Shown here: piece after piece, positions 32,869 through 42,273 of the stretch
Position numbering within the stretch: position 1 is the first letter of the stretch
Layout of the letters: each line of letters begins with the position of its first letter
Assembly (NCBI RefSeq): GCF_022538115.1
Contig: NZ_JAKZAL010000010.1
Coordinates: 117,094 to 181,093 of the forward strand
Direction: 5' to 3'
Source of the DNA: Cognataquiflexum rubidum
GTDB taxonomy: Bacteria; Bacteroidota; Bacteroidia; Cytophagales; Cyclobacteriaceae
Length of the DNA stretch: 64,000 bases
Notes under the pieces: generated by a model
What the model saw: only the letters and a program-made list of their open reading frames with translations
The model's database searches: none
Told to the model about the DNA's origin: nothing
Program-made: the position numbers and the translations under genes

Positions 32869-33381
32869 TTATAATTTTGTTCTCCTTAAAATTATAGAAA
32901 TAATGATTGTAAAGAATAATCCGGGAAGGATTTTCCATATAAAATCATTCAAAGCAATGTCCAAAGCGGTCATTGCCTGTATTTTTTCATAGGTAAAGTC
33001 AAAAGATTCCCGTCCCAACTGCCCTACGATCAGGTCTTTGTTGGTGTCCATAACGGCGACTTTTGCAGCTTTGATTTCCTGAAAAAATTCCGGACTCAAA
33101 GACAAAACAAGCCAAATCCCCAAACCCGCCACGACCGCAATCATGGTATAAATCAGAAATCCTATGGTCATCCCATGAGCAAATGAAAGTTCACCGCCAT
33201 TGATGTCATTTCTAAAATACCGGATTCCCAAAAACACGAATATCGGGATCAGCACATAGCCAAACAGCATGCTGAGGTTGGTGGCATCGAAGCCGATCCA
33301 CTTAAACAATAAAAATGCGAGGACACAAAATACGCCCCCAATCAATCCAAACAGGTAAGTTGATCCGAGATACCGCTTCAT
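32869..33381 (-). CDS. DUF4199-like membrane protein 2
   Basis: A 170-residue membrane protein with four segments (FGLIGGVFCVLAFLLFKWIG; MLFGYVLIPIFVFLGIRYF; ITIG-type third segment at about 75-98; FIWKILPGLFFTIIISIILR) and a DUF4199-like FR-NDINGGELSFAHGMTIG loop. Function unknown. The start is directly next to the stop of the dihydroorotase-like gene (TAGATG) and it precedes DUF4199 protein 1 by 5 nt, so the three are probably one transcript. Confidence 0.74.
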   Translation of the reverse strand: MKRYLGSTYLFGLIGGVFCVLAFLLFKWIGFDATNLSMLFGYVLIPIFVFLGIRYFRNDINGGELSFAHGMTIGFLIYTMIAVVAGLGIWLVLSLSPEFFQEIKAAKVAVMDTNKDLIVGQLGRESFDFTYEKIQAMTALDIALNDFIWKILPGLFFTIIISIILRRTKL

Positions 33382-34623
33382 CTAGATTTTGACAAAACGG
33401 CCTTTGTTGATGACAAATTTAACTTTTCCTTTCAAGGTGGTATTGAACCAAGGCATATTGGCAGAAAGTGATTTGTTTGATTTTTGGTCAAAAACCCAGT
33501 TTTCCTCAGGGTCAAAAATTGTCAGGTTTTCCATTTTGGAAGTATCAAAACCAAGCACTTTGGAAGGTCCTTCGGTGATTTTGGCGATCAGAAGAGGCCA
33601 AGTGAGTTCGCTCGCCAACTTCGCCATTCCCGGCAAAAAAGTCTGCAGACCTGACATTCCAAATGCTGCCAAATCAAACTCCATAAACTTAGAATCAAAA
33701 TCCTGGGGCTGATGGTTGGAAACGATCGCATCGATGGTCCCGTCTTTCAGGCCTTTGATCAGCGCTTTTCTATCTTCTTTTCCACGGAAAGGAGGCATTA
33801 CTTTCAGGTTGGTATCGAAAGCAGCCATGTCCTCATCGGAGAATAACAATTGGTACAACGATACATCGGCAGTGACTTTCAGACCGTCTTTTTTGGCCTG
33901 CCGGATTTTATCCACAGAACCTTTACTACTGATGGTCTGCAAGTGAAGCCTTCCTCCAGCATATTTGAGGATTTCAAGGTTGCGGTGCACAGCTATTTCT
34001 TCAGACAAGTTTGGAATTCCTTTCATCCCCAATCTGGTCGAAGTAATGCCTTCGTGCATCTGACCAAAAAGGGCTAGGTAAGGATCATAGGTCTGGTCAA
34101 AAAGTAGCCCATCAAACTTCTGTAGGTATTGTAAAATCTTCAGTAACCGATCGGGATTGGAAATGGGATGGGTTCCGTCTCCGAATACAAAGGCTCCTTC
34201 ATGGTGTAAATCAAGAATATCCGTAAAATCTTCTCCTTTGCAATCTTTGGTGGCAGCTGCCTGAATGACCAAATCTGACAACCATTGCTTTGCTTTAGAT
34301 TGGACAAACTGGATCTCGTTTTTGGTTTGGATAGCCGGCTTTGCATTGGGCATCAGAACGGCTTTGGTAAAACCACTCGCGGCCAACAAATCCCCCAAGC
34401 TGTCAAGAGATTCGCGGTATTCTTCACCCGGTTCGCCGGACATACACCTCAAATCTACCCAACCCTTTGAAGCAAAGAAAGCCGAACAGTCGATGGCTTC
34501 TTTGATTTTCAATCCAGAATCGCCTTTGTCTTCGAGGATTTCAGAACCGGTAAAAATGAAATTTTTTGGGGGATGGATCCTTTGTGAATCAATTAACCTG
34601 AGCGATTGGAGCAGTACGGCCAT
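33382..34623 (-). CDS. dihydroorotase-like protein lacking catalytic residues
   Basis: A 413-residue amidohydrolase of the class I dihydroorotase group by overall layout (KGWVDL, GEPGEEYRES, MPNAKPAIQTK, VDKIRQAKKDGLKVTADVSL, NLKVMPPFR). However, the metal motif HxH before REPG is R59-C-M61, the later HxxH is H-L-Q-T, PHH is L-Y-Q, and the catalytic TDHAPH is S-N-H-Q-P-Q (302-307). It is therefore probably inactive, like the pseudo-DHOases that assemble with aspartate transcarbamoylase. The ATG at 34623 is preferred over the open frame to 34662. Confidence 0.88.
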   Translation of the reverse strand: MAVLLQSLRLIDSQRIHPPKNFIFTGSEILEDKGDSGLKIKEAIDCSAFFASKGWVDLRCMSGEPGEEYRESLDSLGDLLAASGFTKAVLMPNAKPAIQTKNEIQFVQSKAKQWLSDLVIQAAATKDCKGEDFTDILDLHHEGAFVFGDGTHPISNPDRLLKILQYLQKFDGLLFDQTYDPYLALFGQMHEGITSTRLGMKGIPNLSEEIAVHRNLEILKYAGGRLHLQTISSKGSVDKIRQAKKDGLKVTADVSLYQLLFSDEDMAAFDTNLKVMPPFRGKEDRKALIKGLKDGTIDAIVSNHQPQDFDSKFMEFDLAAFGMSGLQTFLPGMAKLASELTWPLLIAKITEGPSKVLGFDTSKMENLTIFDPEENWVFDQKSNKSLSANMPWFNTTLKGKVKFVINKGRFVKI

Positions 34624-34792
34624 AAAGGTTATTATTTGTGCAAAACTGCAATAATATTCCAAAAAATGAAAGGAAAATCAGGTTGAGGATGAGGTGTCTT
34701 TTCAAAAAGGCAAGATAGTGGGCCCTCTTGGAATGGTAAAAACCCTGACTTTTCCGAATAAATCAAACTGATAAGATCGGTTATCTCTGAGT

Positions 34793-34867
34793 CGTCCCAC
34801 TGAACGCAGTGAAGTGTCCCAAGTAAAGGAGATTCTTCACCTTCGCAGGCTGCGGTTTAGAATGACG
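34793..34867. repeat. dispersed CGTC...TGACG intergenic element, copy 2
   Basis: 75 nt, CGTCCCACTGAACGCAGTG through GAGATTCTTCACCTTCG to AGAATGACG, the same layout as 17729-17802. It occupies the middle of the 290-nt gap between the dihydroorotase-like gene and the VOC lipoprotein gene; I see nothing else there. Confidence 0.7.
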
Positions 34868-34912
34868 GAGGACCAAACGTCATTCCCCTTTCAAAATATT
34901 TGCAAAATGAAG

Positions 34913-36241
34913 TCAATCCTTCTTATTCCCCAATAACTCCAACAACCTGTCATTGTCGGGATTTGGGAAGAATTGGTCAAACTCGAGGTAATATCCTCCG
35001 GGATCAAAACCCACAAATCCTTTGTATTTTCCTTCCGGACCTACTTCAAGGCTATCCTGTCTCAAAGGAAAGGAATTACTTTTCTTGACATAATCAAACC
35101 ATCCTGACACATCCCCAAGCAAAAAAGACACATTCACGGCTTTGCTCTCAGAAAAGATATGCATGCCACGACGTTCGTCCACGAGGCCGATATAGCCTGT
35201 CTCAGATACTTGATATACTTTGGCCCAACCCTGATCGACGATCAACCGCAGCCCCATTATTTCCTCATAAAACTTCTCCGCTTCAAGCATGTCTTGGTAA
35301 TAGGTCCAAGTCACCGCTCCATAAAAACCCAATCCGGCTGCCACATCTTCCGAAATGGTCGATAAGGCAGGGTATTTTCTCATTTGGGGAATCAGCAATT
35401 CGTTCTCTTCGTGTTGCTTGAACAATTCAAATTCCAGCAGGTAACCTTCCGGATCGATGGCCACAAAACCGTCATGGGCATTATTTTCTTTGGGTTTGTA
35501 AGTGTATTTGATGGGGACATTTTTTCCCTGCAGGTAGGCGTACCATTCAGGGAGTTGGTCAGTCAGCAAAGCAATGGCAACAGTTTTTGGCTCGGAAGCT
35601 TTGTGCATCCCTTTTGATTCATCCACCAAAGTCAGAAAGGCATCATGGGAGATGCGGACTGTGGCCGCAAAACCATAATCTGACACAATTTCCATCCCCA
35701 ATGTCTGTTGATAAAAGTCCTTGGCACTAGCCAAATCTTTGTAATACAAAAACACATTAGTGCCCTGAATATCAAAATCAGGCAAAGACCTGAACTCAGT
35801 ATTTTTGGCCAATAGTGTATTGATATGCTGATTGGGATATCCCAACAATCTGCCGAACCGGCGCGCTTCATTGACACCATTTTTGCCTTCGGCAATGGTT
35901 TTTTTCAAATCAAGGTAGGCTTCCAAAGCATTTGGCTTGTGAAAAACCAAGACTTCTTTTCCGTCAGCTACGGACTCAGGAAACAGCATGGTTTTAATCA
36001 GCTCAGTTTCTCTAAATACTTCCACGCCATATTTTTCAGCAATCGCCGACGCTTCCGCCCAAATGGCATCAATCTCAGCTGATTCCATCGGTTCGCTCAG
36101 GGCAATAGGCTTGACGTCCGCAGCGACCATTTCGGCCATGGCAGCCATGCCGCCGAGGTGCTTCTGATGGCTATTTTCTTTTTGTTCCTGACAGGAAGAA
36201 AAAATGAAAATGATCAATAAAAATAAGGCTGAGGATTTCAT
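34913..36241 (-). CDS. VOC-superfamily lipoprotein, two glyoxalase-like domains
   Basis: A 442-residue lipoprotein with signal MKSSALFLLIIFIFSSC (Cys at 17). An N-terminal helical region (about 30-155) is followed by two vicinal-oxygen-chelate modules: FLYYKDLASAKDFYQQTLGM with DPEGYLLEFELF, then YYQDMLEAEKFYEEIMGLRL with FDPGGYYLEFDQFF. VOC proteins include glyoxalases, dioxygenases and resistance proteins; the metal and substrate here are unknown. Confidence 0.82.
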   Translation of the reverse strand: MKSSALFLLIIFIFSSCQEQKENSHQKHLGGMAAMAEMVAADVKPIALSEPMESAEIDAIWAEASAIAEKYGVEVFRETELIKTMLFPESVADGKEVLVFHKPNALEAYLDLKKTIAEGKNGVNEARRFGRLLGYPNQHINTLLAKNTEFRSLPDFDIQGTNVFLYYKDLASAKDFYQQTLGMEIVSDYGFAATVRISHDAFLTLVDESKGMHKASEPKTVAIALLTDQLPEWYAYLQGKNVPIKYTYKPKENNAHDGFVAIDPEGYLLEFELFKQHEENELLIPQMRKYPALSTISEDVAAGLGFYGAVTWTYYQDMLEAEKFYEEIMGLRLIVDQGWAKVYQVSETGYIGLVDERRGMHIFSESKAVNVSFLLGDVSGWFDYVKKSNSFPLRQDSLEVGPEGKYKGFVGFDPGGYYLEFDQFFPNPDNDRLLELLGNKKD

Positions 36242-36270
36242 GTTGGATGGATTACTTTGGGTTAGGATTT

Positions 36271-36606
36271 CTATTTTAGGAGCATCTTAACTTCTTCCTT
36301 CAATTTAGGAATATGATTTATTACTATGCTCCATATTAAATCATCAGAAATCTTGTCATAACCGTGTATTATCCTATTTCTGGTTGCGATTATTTTTTCA
36401 ACATTTGACAGTTTGAAATTCTTATCCTTCTTATAAATTCTATTTGCAGCTTCACCTATGATTTCCAGGTCTCTTTCAATAGCCCTTTTCGTTTTGATGT
36501 CATTTACATATTCCTCAAATTTTTTGGGCCTATTTTCATAAAAACTTTCAATTTCATTGATAGCTTGAATTATGTCAAACAACCATGTTTTGATTTCATT
36601 ATCCAT
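36271..36606 (-). CDS. HepT-like ribonuclease toxin
   Basis: A 111-residue HEPN-fold protein. The catalytic motif RxxxxHxY appears as RNRIIHGY in EKIIATRNRIIHGYDKISDD (about 70-89), typical of HepT (DUF86) toxins, which cleave RNA when free of their partner. It is the second gene of the pair; its start overlaps the nucleotidyltransferase gene by 8 nt. Confidence 0.9.
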   Translation of the reverse strand: MDNEIKTWLFDIIQAINEIESFYENRPKKFEEYVNDIKTKRAIERDLEIIGEAANRIYKKDKNFKLSNVEKIIATRNRIIHGYDKISDDLIWSIVINHIPKLKEEVKMLLK

Positions 36607-36898
36607 AAATCAGTCTTTTAGAAGAATCGATATTTTCTCTCAAAAAAGGATTATTGATGGCTTTATTTTCAAGTAGATCTACTTTTCTTTGGAAAAGATT
36701 TTCAAGTGATTTTTTAAAGTCAAAGTAATTATCTGCATAATCATAGATTTCCACACCTTCAAAATCAACAAGGAAATCAATGTCGCTTGTTTTCCCAAAA
36801 TGGTCAGTCAAAATGGACCCAAATACAAATAATTTGGACACCATATGCTTATTGCACAATTCCTTAACCTGATCAATATTTTTATCAACAATTGTCAT
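36599..36898 (-). CDS. MntA-like minimal nucleotidyltransferase antitoxin
   Basis: A 99-residue nucleotidyltransferase of the polymerase-beta fold: LFVFGSILTDHFGKTSDIDF carries the G-S...D-x-D catalytic motif and LVDFEGVEIYDY follows. In HepT-MntA systems the protein adds AMP to HepT and so silences it. The pair is intact by length and motif, unlike the HigBA module at 28281-28920. Confidence 0.9.
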   Translation of the reverse strand: MTIVDKNIDQVKELCNKHMVSKLFVFGSILTDHFGKTSDIDFLVDFEGVEIYDYADNYFDFKKSLENLFQRKVDLLENKAINNPFLRENIDSSKRLIYG

Positions 36899-37039
36899 GT
36901 TTCAAAATTACAATCTTTTCATTTGAAAAAGGAAATCATATCTATGACAAAAACGGATTGCATATTTTGGTTTTGAACACTTAATCTAAAACTTAATCAG
37001 TGCAACAAAAAAAATCGAATATTGACTTTCAGTCTGAAT

Positions 37040-37579
37040 TCAATTTTCACCAAGATATATTTCTGCAAGACTAAAGATCCGCTCTTTACTTGTTTCGCTA
37101 AAATCCAGAAGTCCGGGCAAAGGAAGGTTGCCGTTGTTACCGATAGTCGGCCATTTGGGAGGAGATGACAGCCAATTTCCTTGTTCATCTTTCATATGTC
37201 CCCTGTCAGAAATAAAGGAGTGGATAAAATCTTCAGATCCGATTGATTTGAAACCGGGAAGATCTTTGTCCTCTTGAATATGTTCAGTCTGAAAAGTAGC
37301 TTCCAAGTAATTTTTTAGGGAAGAAGGAAACTCCAGAGTGGAATCAAAATCATAAATCAACTGCAATTCGGGTTTGGTGGCGAGCAAAATCACATGGTAA
37401 TCCCACCATACCAATTCATCACCATTGGGGGATTTTTGAAACCGGAAAGAGCAATTTCTGTTGCTGTTGGAGATGATGAGCACCTTTTTGGTGAAGCCCT
37501 CGAGTTCGGGATTTTGGCATAAATGCCAGATGTTTTCCTCACAAAAATTTTCGGAGTACTTGAATTCTTTGATTTTCAT
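37040..37579 (-). CDS. protein N-terminal glutamine amidohydrolase-like (NTAQ1 fold)
   Basis: A 179-residue protein that matches the pattern of NTAQ1 (Nt-Gln amidase, Tungus), which converts an N-terminal glutamine to glutamate. Seen in order: NFCEENIWHLC (Cys13), VWWDYHVILL (His62), LIYDFDSTLEFP (Asp77), and HSFISDRGHMKDEQGNWLSS followed by PPKWPTIGN and NLPLPGLLDF. The Cys-His-Asp triad and the SDR-HMKD segment are those of the human enzyme. The ATG at 37579 is preferred; the open frame to 37600 adds 7 residues. Isolated gene with no partners in this window. Confidence 0.85.
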   Translation of the reverse strand: MKIKEFKYSENFCEENIWHLCQNPELEGFTKKVLIISNSNRNCSFRFQKSPNGDELVWWDYHVILLATKPELQLIYDFDSTLEFPSSLKNYLEATFQTEHIQEDKDLPGFKSIGSEDFIHSFISDRGHMKDEQGNWLSSPPKWPTIGNNGNLPLPGLLDFSETSKERIFSLAEIYLGEN

Positions 37580-37658
37580 TTGCTGCCACAAAAGTAGCAC
37601 ACTTCTGCGGGCTTAAGTCAGTTATCCTGATTATGTTTTCATTATGCCTCTTCTCAAG

Positions 37659-38261
37659 TTATCTCAAATCCAGCCCGATCAGATTTTCGGAGAGTACAAG
37701 GTCTTCCTTGGTCCGCTCTTTGCAGATTTCTATCAACTGAAAAATATCCGAATCCAGGTAATCTGTCTTTTTGATCTGAATGTCGTTTTCATCTCTAAAG
37801 GAAAACCTCAACCCGCCAGAGGAACCGTGGTCAATCTTTGTCAATCCCGAAATGTTACGATGGGAATTGATGACTCCCCGAAATTTCAATTGGTAACCAT
37901 CCAATACCAGGGTAATGGGATTGAGGTTTTTGACCAGGAGGAATAAAAAACACTCATACAGCACGATCAACCAAAAGAGGACCAAAGACCATTTTGGTAT
38001 CGGAACTCCAATAAAAAACAATATTGTACCACCGACGGCAAGAGCCAATGTCCATTTTTTAAAACTCTTTTTTTGCCTCCGCAAAAATAATTCTCCCCCA
38101 ACGCCCCTTGTTACCAATTTGTAATGTTCTCTTCCATAAAAAACAAACATCAAAATCAGACAAAAAGACACAAGCCAATGATGGTGGCGGACACCAGACA
38201 GCAAAATCACGATGATGCTAAGAATCAAAAATGCTGTAACAATGATTTGTCTTTTTCTCAT
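37659..38261 (-). CDS. hypothetical membrane protein
   Basis: A 200-residue protein with four hydrophobic segments: about 8-25, 28-43, 72-87 and 91-110. The rest is a soluble C-terminal half with basic and Gly-rich stretches (HGSSGGLRFSFRDENDIQIK). I do not recognise a family. It is convergent with nothing: the next genes on both sides are on the same strand, separated by 60-180 nt. Confidence 0.6.
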   Translation of the reverse strand: MRKRQIIVTAFLILSIIVILLSGVRHHHWLVSFCLILMFVFYGREHYKLVTRGVGGELFLRRQKKSFKKWTLALAVGGTILFFIGVPIPKWSLVLFWLIVLYECFLFLLVKNLNPITLVLDGYQLKFRGVINSHRNISGLTKIDHGSSGGLRFSFRDENDIQIKKTDYLDSDIFQLIEICKERTKEDLVLSENLIGLDLR

Positions 38262-38387
38262 AACTCAAAATGTGCTGTGGTTTACAAATGAAAAAATCTT
38301 GGTCTTAAAGAAATTGTCATCCTTCAAATTAACTGAATCTAGGTAATATTTAAAACCTTATTTGAATGAAAATGCCGAAAAAGCAAA

Positions 38388-38417
38388 AAGAAGGAACACC
38401 TTGACATGTCCCTTCTT
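38388..38417 (-). terminator. terminator of guaA
   Basis: AAGAAGGAACA / TGTCCCTTCTT, an 11-bp stem with one mismatch and an 8-nt loop, followed on the minus strand by TTTGCTTTTTC. It lies 25 nt after the guaA stop. Confidence 0.8.
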
Positions 38418-38441
38418 TCAATAATGGATTATGTTGCTTTA

Positions 38442-39971
38442 TTATTCCCACTCAATCGTAGCCGGCGGCTTAGAAGAAATGTCATAGACTACGCGGTTGA
38501 CGCCTTTGACACGGTTGATGATTTCATTGGACATTTTCCCGAGAAACTCATAAGGCAAATGGATCCAATCTGCTGTCATGCCGTCCACAGAGCCTACAGC
38601 TCTCAGCGCCACGACCTTTTCATAGGTCCTCTCATCTCCCATGACTCCGACGGATTGGATCGGGAGAAGGATCGCTCCTGCCTGCCATACCTGATTGTAC
38701 AATCCTGAATCTTTAAGTCCTTGGATAAAAATATAATCCACTTCCTGAAGGGTTTTGACTTTCTCGGCCGTAATATCCCCCAAAATCCTGATCGCTAAGC
38801 CTGGACCAGGAAAAGGATGTCTTCCAATGATGGTCTCAGGAATATCCAAAGCCCTGCCTACTTCCCGCACCTCATCTTTGAACAGGGTGTTCAAAGGTTC
38901 CACTACCGAAAGCTTCATAAAGTCGGGCAAGCCACCCACATTGTGGTGGGATTTGATGGTGGCAGAGGGACCCTTGACGGATACTGACTCGATCACATCG
39001 GGATAGATAGTGCCTTGTCCAAGCCATTTGACACCCTCAATCTTGTGGGCTTCGTCATCAAAAACCTCAATAAATGCACGTCCAATTGCTTTTCTCTTTG
39101 CTTCCGGTTCACTCAATCCCGCTAAGGCATCGTAAAATCTTTGCTTGGCATCAACACCGATGACATTCAACCCAAGGGTTTTATAGGATTCCAAAACTTC
39201 TTCGTATTCATTTTTGCGGAGCAATCCATTGTCCACAAAAACACAATACAGGTTTTTGCCGATGGCCCTATGGATCAATGTGGCAGCCACAGAAGAATCC
39301 ACACCACCGGAAAGGCCCATGACGACATTGTCGTTTCCGATTTTGGCTTTCAGTTGAGCAATAGTCGTGTCAATAAAAGTATCAGAAGTCCAATCCTGCG
39401 CACATCCACAGATGTGGACCACAAAATTTCTAAGCAGATTTTTTCCCTCCAGGGAGTGGGTTACTTCAGGATGGAATTGGATGCCGTAGGTTTCTTCACC
39501 CTGAACTTTAAAAGCAGCTACTTTCACAGAAGCGGTACTTGCGATGACATCAAATCCACTTGGAAGCGATTTGATGGTGTCACCGTGGGACATCCATACC
39601 TGTGAACCATGGGTCATTTCCTTGAGAAGGCCATAATGAAGGTCAATGTCATCGAGATTGGCACGGCCATATTCCCGTATTTCTGAAGGAAGGACTTCTC
39701 CTCCATATTTGTTTGCAAGGAGCTGGGCGCCGTAGCAAACTCCCAAAAGCGGCAGTTTACCGCGAAGGCTATCAAGGTCTAAATCAGGGGATCCTGCATC
39801 CCTTACCGAGCAGGGGCTGCCTGAAAGGATTACTCCTTTGATGTCAGAGTTGATTTCAGGAATTTTATTGAAGGGGTGGATTTCGCAATATACATTGAGT
39901 TCCCTCACCCTGCGGGCGATGAGTTGTGTGTATTGGGAACCAAAGTCTAGGATGAGGATTTGTTCTGCCAT
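38442..39971 (-). CDS. guaA: GMP synthase (glutamine-hydrolysing)
   Basis: Converts XMP to GMP using ATP and glutamine. The 509 residues contain the class I amidotransferase domain ([12 protein letters not shown], catalytic Cys; [11 protein letters not shown], His-Glu), the ATP pyrophosphatase loop [15 protein letters not shown] (about 226-240) and the C-terminal dimerisation domain ending [18 protein letters not shown]. Start: ATG at 39971 ([19 protein letters not shown]), with a TACCTTTG box 3 nt upstream, so the mRNA may be leaderless. Confidence 0.97.
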   Translation of the reverse strand: MAEQILILDFGSQYTQLIARRVRELNVYCEIHPFNKIPEINSDIKGVILSGSPCSVRDAGSPDLDLDSLRGKLPLLGVCYGAQLLANKYGGEVLPSEIREYGRANLDDIDLHYGLLKEMTHGSQVWMSHGDTIKSLPSGFDVIASTASVKVAAFKVQGEETYGIQFHPEVTHSLEGKNLLRNFVVHICGCAQDWTSDTFIDTTIAQLKAKIGNDNVVMGLSGGVDSSVAATLIHRAIGKNLYCVFVDNGLLRKNEYEEVLESYKTLGLNVIGVDAKQRFYDALAGLSEPEAKRKAIGRAFIEVFDDEAHKIEGVKWLGQGTIYPDVIESVSVKGPSATIKSHHNVGGLPDFMKLSVVEPLNTLFKDEVREVGRALDIPETIIGRHPFPGPGLAIRILGDITAEKVKTLQEVDYIFIQGLKDSGLYNQVWQAGAILLPIQSVGVMGDERTYEKVVALRAVGSVDGMTADWIHLPYEFLGKMSNEIINRVKGVNRVVYDISSKPPATIEWE

Positions 39972-39974
39972 GCG

Positions 39975-39982
39975 CAAAGGTA
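39975..39982 (-). promoter_or_regulatory. -7 box abutting the guaA start (TACCTTTG)
   Basis: TACCTTTG on the minus strand ends 3 nt before the guaA ATG. With the usual 5-8 nt to the transcription start, the message would begin at or near the A of the ATG. The -33 region is weak (a T-run only). Confidence 0.5.
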
Positions 39983-40171
39983 CACAGGGCAGGGATATTG
40001 GAAAAAGGAAAGGGAAATATTTTCAGAAGATTATTTTGTAATTGAAAATTGGAAGATTGGAAAATTGTAGAGCTAATAGGTATTGAGTTAATTTGTTATT
40101 GGGTTAATGGTTAACTTGCTTCCCTGTTATCCAGCTTCTCCAGAAGCAGGATAGATTTTATAGCTGTTTTT

Positions 40172-41164
40172 TTATTTAATCGAAAAAGCCTTTGCGGGAT
40201 TCTCGATCAACATCAAATCCAATTCAGATTGGGTAAATCCCTTTCCCTTAAGCATAGGAATCAACTCATCGAACAAAGCCGTGAAGCCTTTAAAATCACC
40301 CCCATTAGATTCTCCCGGACTGTACCATCCCGCATCATGCGAAAGTAGCACATGGTCCAAAAGCCCATTTTCTTTACAATATACAATCCTCTCCAAATGG
40401 TCGGGAATGTCCCAAGCGATGCCATCTAAGCTGATCCAAACTCCCTCTTCAGCGGCTTTCTTATAATTCTCAAAGTCTTTCTCTGCCTGTGCATGTACCC
40501 ATACAAAATGGGAAAGGTCAATCTTTTCTTCTTTCAATACTTCGATTTCGGCATTGGCTGTTTCCCAAGTTCCGGTATGGGATACGATCAAAAGACCCGT
40601 TTCCCTGTGGGTAATGGCTGCCGCCCTGACCAGTTTTGTATCCATCTCTGAAAGTGGAGCACCGCTATTGACTGAGATTTTGATAAATCCTGGTCTAACG
40701 CCTGTGTCTTCTATTCCTTCCTGAAATTCTTTAACCCATCTTTTCGCTAATTGCTCTGCAGATTCGGTCAAAGCATGTGCTGGTATGTATTTCCCCTCCA
40801 CAGCACCGTAGTAGCCGGTATTGGTAATAAACTGAATGCCTGTAGCTTCCGTAAGCTTTTGGAGTAAAACAGGATCTTTACCCAAATAAGATGGCGTACA
40901 TTCAACCAAGGTTTTGACACCTCTTGCTTTGATTTCCTCCAAAAAAGGCAAAACCTTTTGCACCACGGAATCCTTGTCCCAACGGTGGTATCCCGTAGAA
41001 TCTGCTCCGATAAAGTCCACCAAAATATGCTCATGGATCAAAGAAAGACCCATTTCGGAAGGGGAAATTTCTCCGTTGACGGTATAGATTTTACCCTGCT
41101 CAGATTCCTGAGGGGTACATCCAAATAAGATTAGAATCAGAAAAACCGGGATTAAAGCTCTCAT
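40172..41164 (-). CDS. phosphotriesterase-family lipoprotein
   Basis: A 330-residue lipoprotein (MRALIPVFLILILFGC, Cys at 16) of the phosphotriesterase-like amidohydrolases. Metal site: LSLIHEHILVDF (HxH), the carbamylated Lys region RPGFIKISVNSG, then IVSHTGTWETA, VHAQAEKD and LLSHDAGWYSPGES (final Asp). The family includes lactonases and esterases; the substrate is not known. The lipid anchor places it outside the cytosol. The gap of 200 nt before guaA holds a word-like ATTGG/TTAAT repeat region only. Confidence 0.85.
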   Translation of the reverse strand: MRALIPVFLILILFGCTPQESEQGKIYTVNGEISPSEMGLSLIHEHILVDFIGADSTGYHRWDKDSVVQKVLPFLEEIKARGVKTLVECTPSYLGKDPVLLQKLTEATGIQFITNTGYYGAVEGKYIPAHALTESAEQLAKRWVKEFQEGIEDTGVRPGFIKISVNSGAPLSEMDTKLVRAAAITHRETGLLIVSHTGTWETANAEIEVLKEEKIDLSHFVWVHAQAEKDFENYKKAAEEGVWISLDGIAWDIPDHLERIVYCKENGLLDHVLLSHDAGWYSPGESNGGDFKGFTALFDELIPMLKGKGFTQSELDLMLIENPAKAFSIK

Positions 41165-41200
41165 GGATTTGAATTTTTTCCATAAGTTAAAAAAGATAGG

Positions 41201-42208
41201 CTAAGAATCCTCCAAATTGCTGTTTTCCCCTTCAAACAAAGTCTTCAATTCTACCGCGTGAATTTTCTCCACTTCTTCCAAATACCTTCCAAAAACCGCA
41301 GTGCTGCCATGGGTCAGGTAAACTTTTTCAGCCTCTGTCGCTTTGATTGCAGTGATCAATCCCTCCCAATCTGCATGGTCAGAAAGCACAAAACCGGCGT
41401 CTGCAGCTCTGCGTCTTCGGGCGCCTCTGATAGCCATCCAGCCAGAGCAGATTCCTGTTTGGTAGGGGGAGAATTGCTTCATCCATGGAGAACCCATTGC
41501 GGAAGGTGGAGCGATGATCATGGCTCCCTTGAACCTGCTTTTGGGGATTTCGGCAGTAACTTTTGGGATGTCAACTACTTTGACCCCATTGGCGATCAGT
41601 GCCTGATTGGTATTCCAAATAGCCCCATGGGCAAAAACCTCCCCAATGGACAAATCCAAATTATTTATAATCCGTTGTGCTTTTCCCAATGAGTAGGCGA
41701 ACAGAACCGAATTTCTTCCCTTCTCCACATTTTGCTTCCACCAAGCATTGATATCTTCAAAAATCTCTTTTTGGGATTGCCATTTATAAACAGGCATTCC
41801 GAAAGTACATTCCGACACAAACTCATGACACTTGACCGGCTCAAAAACCTGGGAAAGACCATCATCTTCAGTCTTATAATCCCCGGAAATGACAACGGTT
41901 TTTCCTTTGTATTCCAACCTGACTTGAGCAGAACCGGGTATATGACCTGCAGGATGGAGAGACAGCATCACCCCATTGATGTCCAATGTTTCTCCATATT
42001 CGATGGTTTCCAAAGAAATCTCCTGACCGAGACGGAGTTTCATCACTTCACCGGAATGATGATGCGAAAGATAATGCTTCATTCCCCAACGGGAATGGTC
42101 TGAATGGGCGTGGGTGATTACCGCCTTGTCAACAGGCTTCCAAGGATCAATAAAAATATCCGCTTGAGGACAATACAATCCTGATGGTGTCAATTCAAGC
42201 AGATTCAT
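41201..42208 (-). CDS. MBL-fold exonuclease, ligase-associated type
   Basis: A 335-residue metallo-beta-lactamase nuclease: VITHAHSDHSRWGMKHYLSH (HxHxDH), LHPAGHIPGSAQVRLEYKGK, TVVISGDYKTEDDG, FVLSDHADWEGLITAI and KVYLTHGSTAV match the mRNA 3'-end processing/Pso2-like nucleases that in bacteria usually sit with an ATP-dependent DNA ligase and an Lhr-type helicase. Neither partner is seen here. Role: DNA repair, inferred from family. Confidence 0.87.
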   Translation of the reverse strand: MNLLELTPSGLYCPQADIFIDPWKPVDKAVITHAHSDHSRWGMKHYLSHHHSGEVMKLRLGQEISLETIEYGETLDINGVMLSLHPAGHIPGSAQVRLEYKGKTVVISGDYKTEDDGLSQVFEPVKCHEFVSECTFGMPVYKWQSQKEIFEDINAWWKQNVEKGRNSVLFAYSLGKAQRIINNLDLSIGEVFAHGAIWNTNQALIANGVKVVDIPKVTAEIPKSRFKGAMIIAPPSAMGSPWMKQFSPYQTGICSGWMAIRGARRRRAADAGFVLSDHADWEGLITAIKATEAEKVYLTHGSTAVFGRYLEEVEKIHAVELKTLFEGENSNLEDS

Positions 42209-42273
42209 TCTTTTGTTTTTTTAAACTTAACCCCAAAAAATTTATACTTTTGATTTATTACCTCATCCTTACC

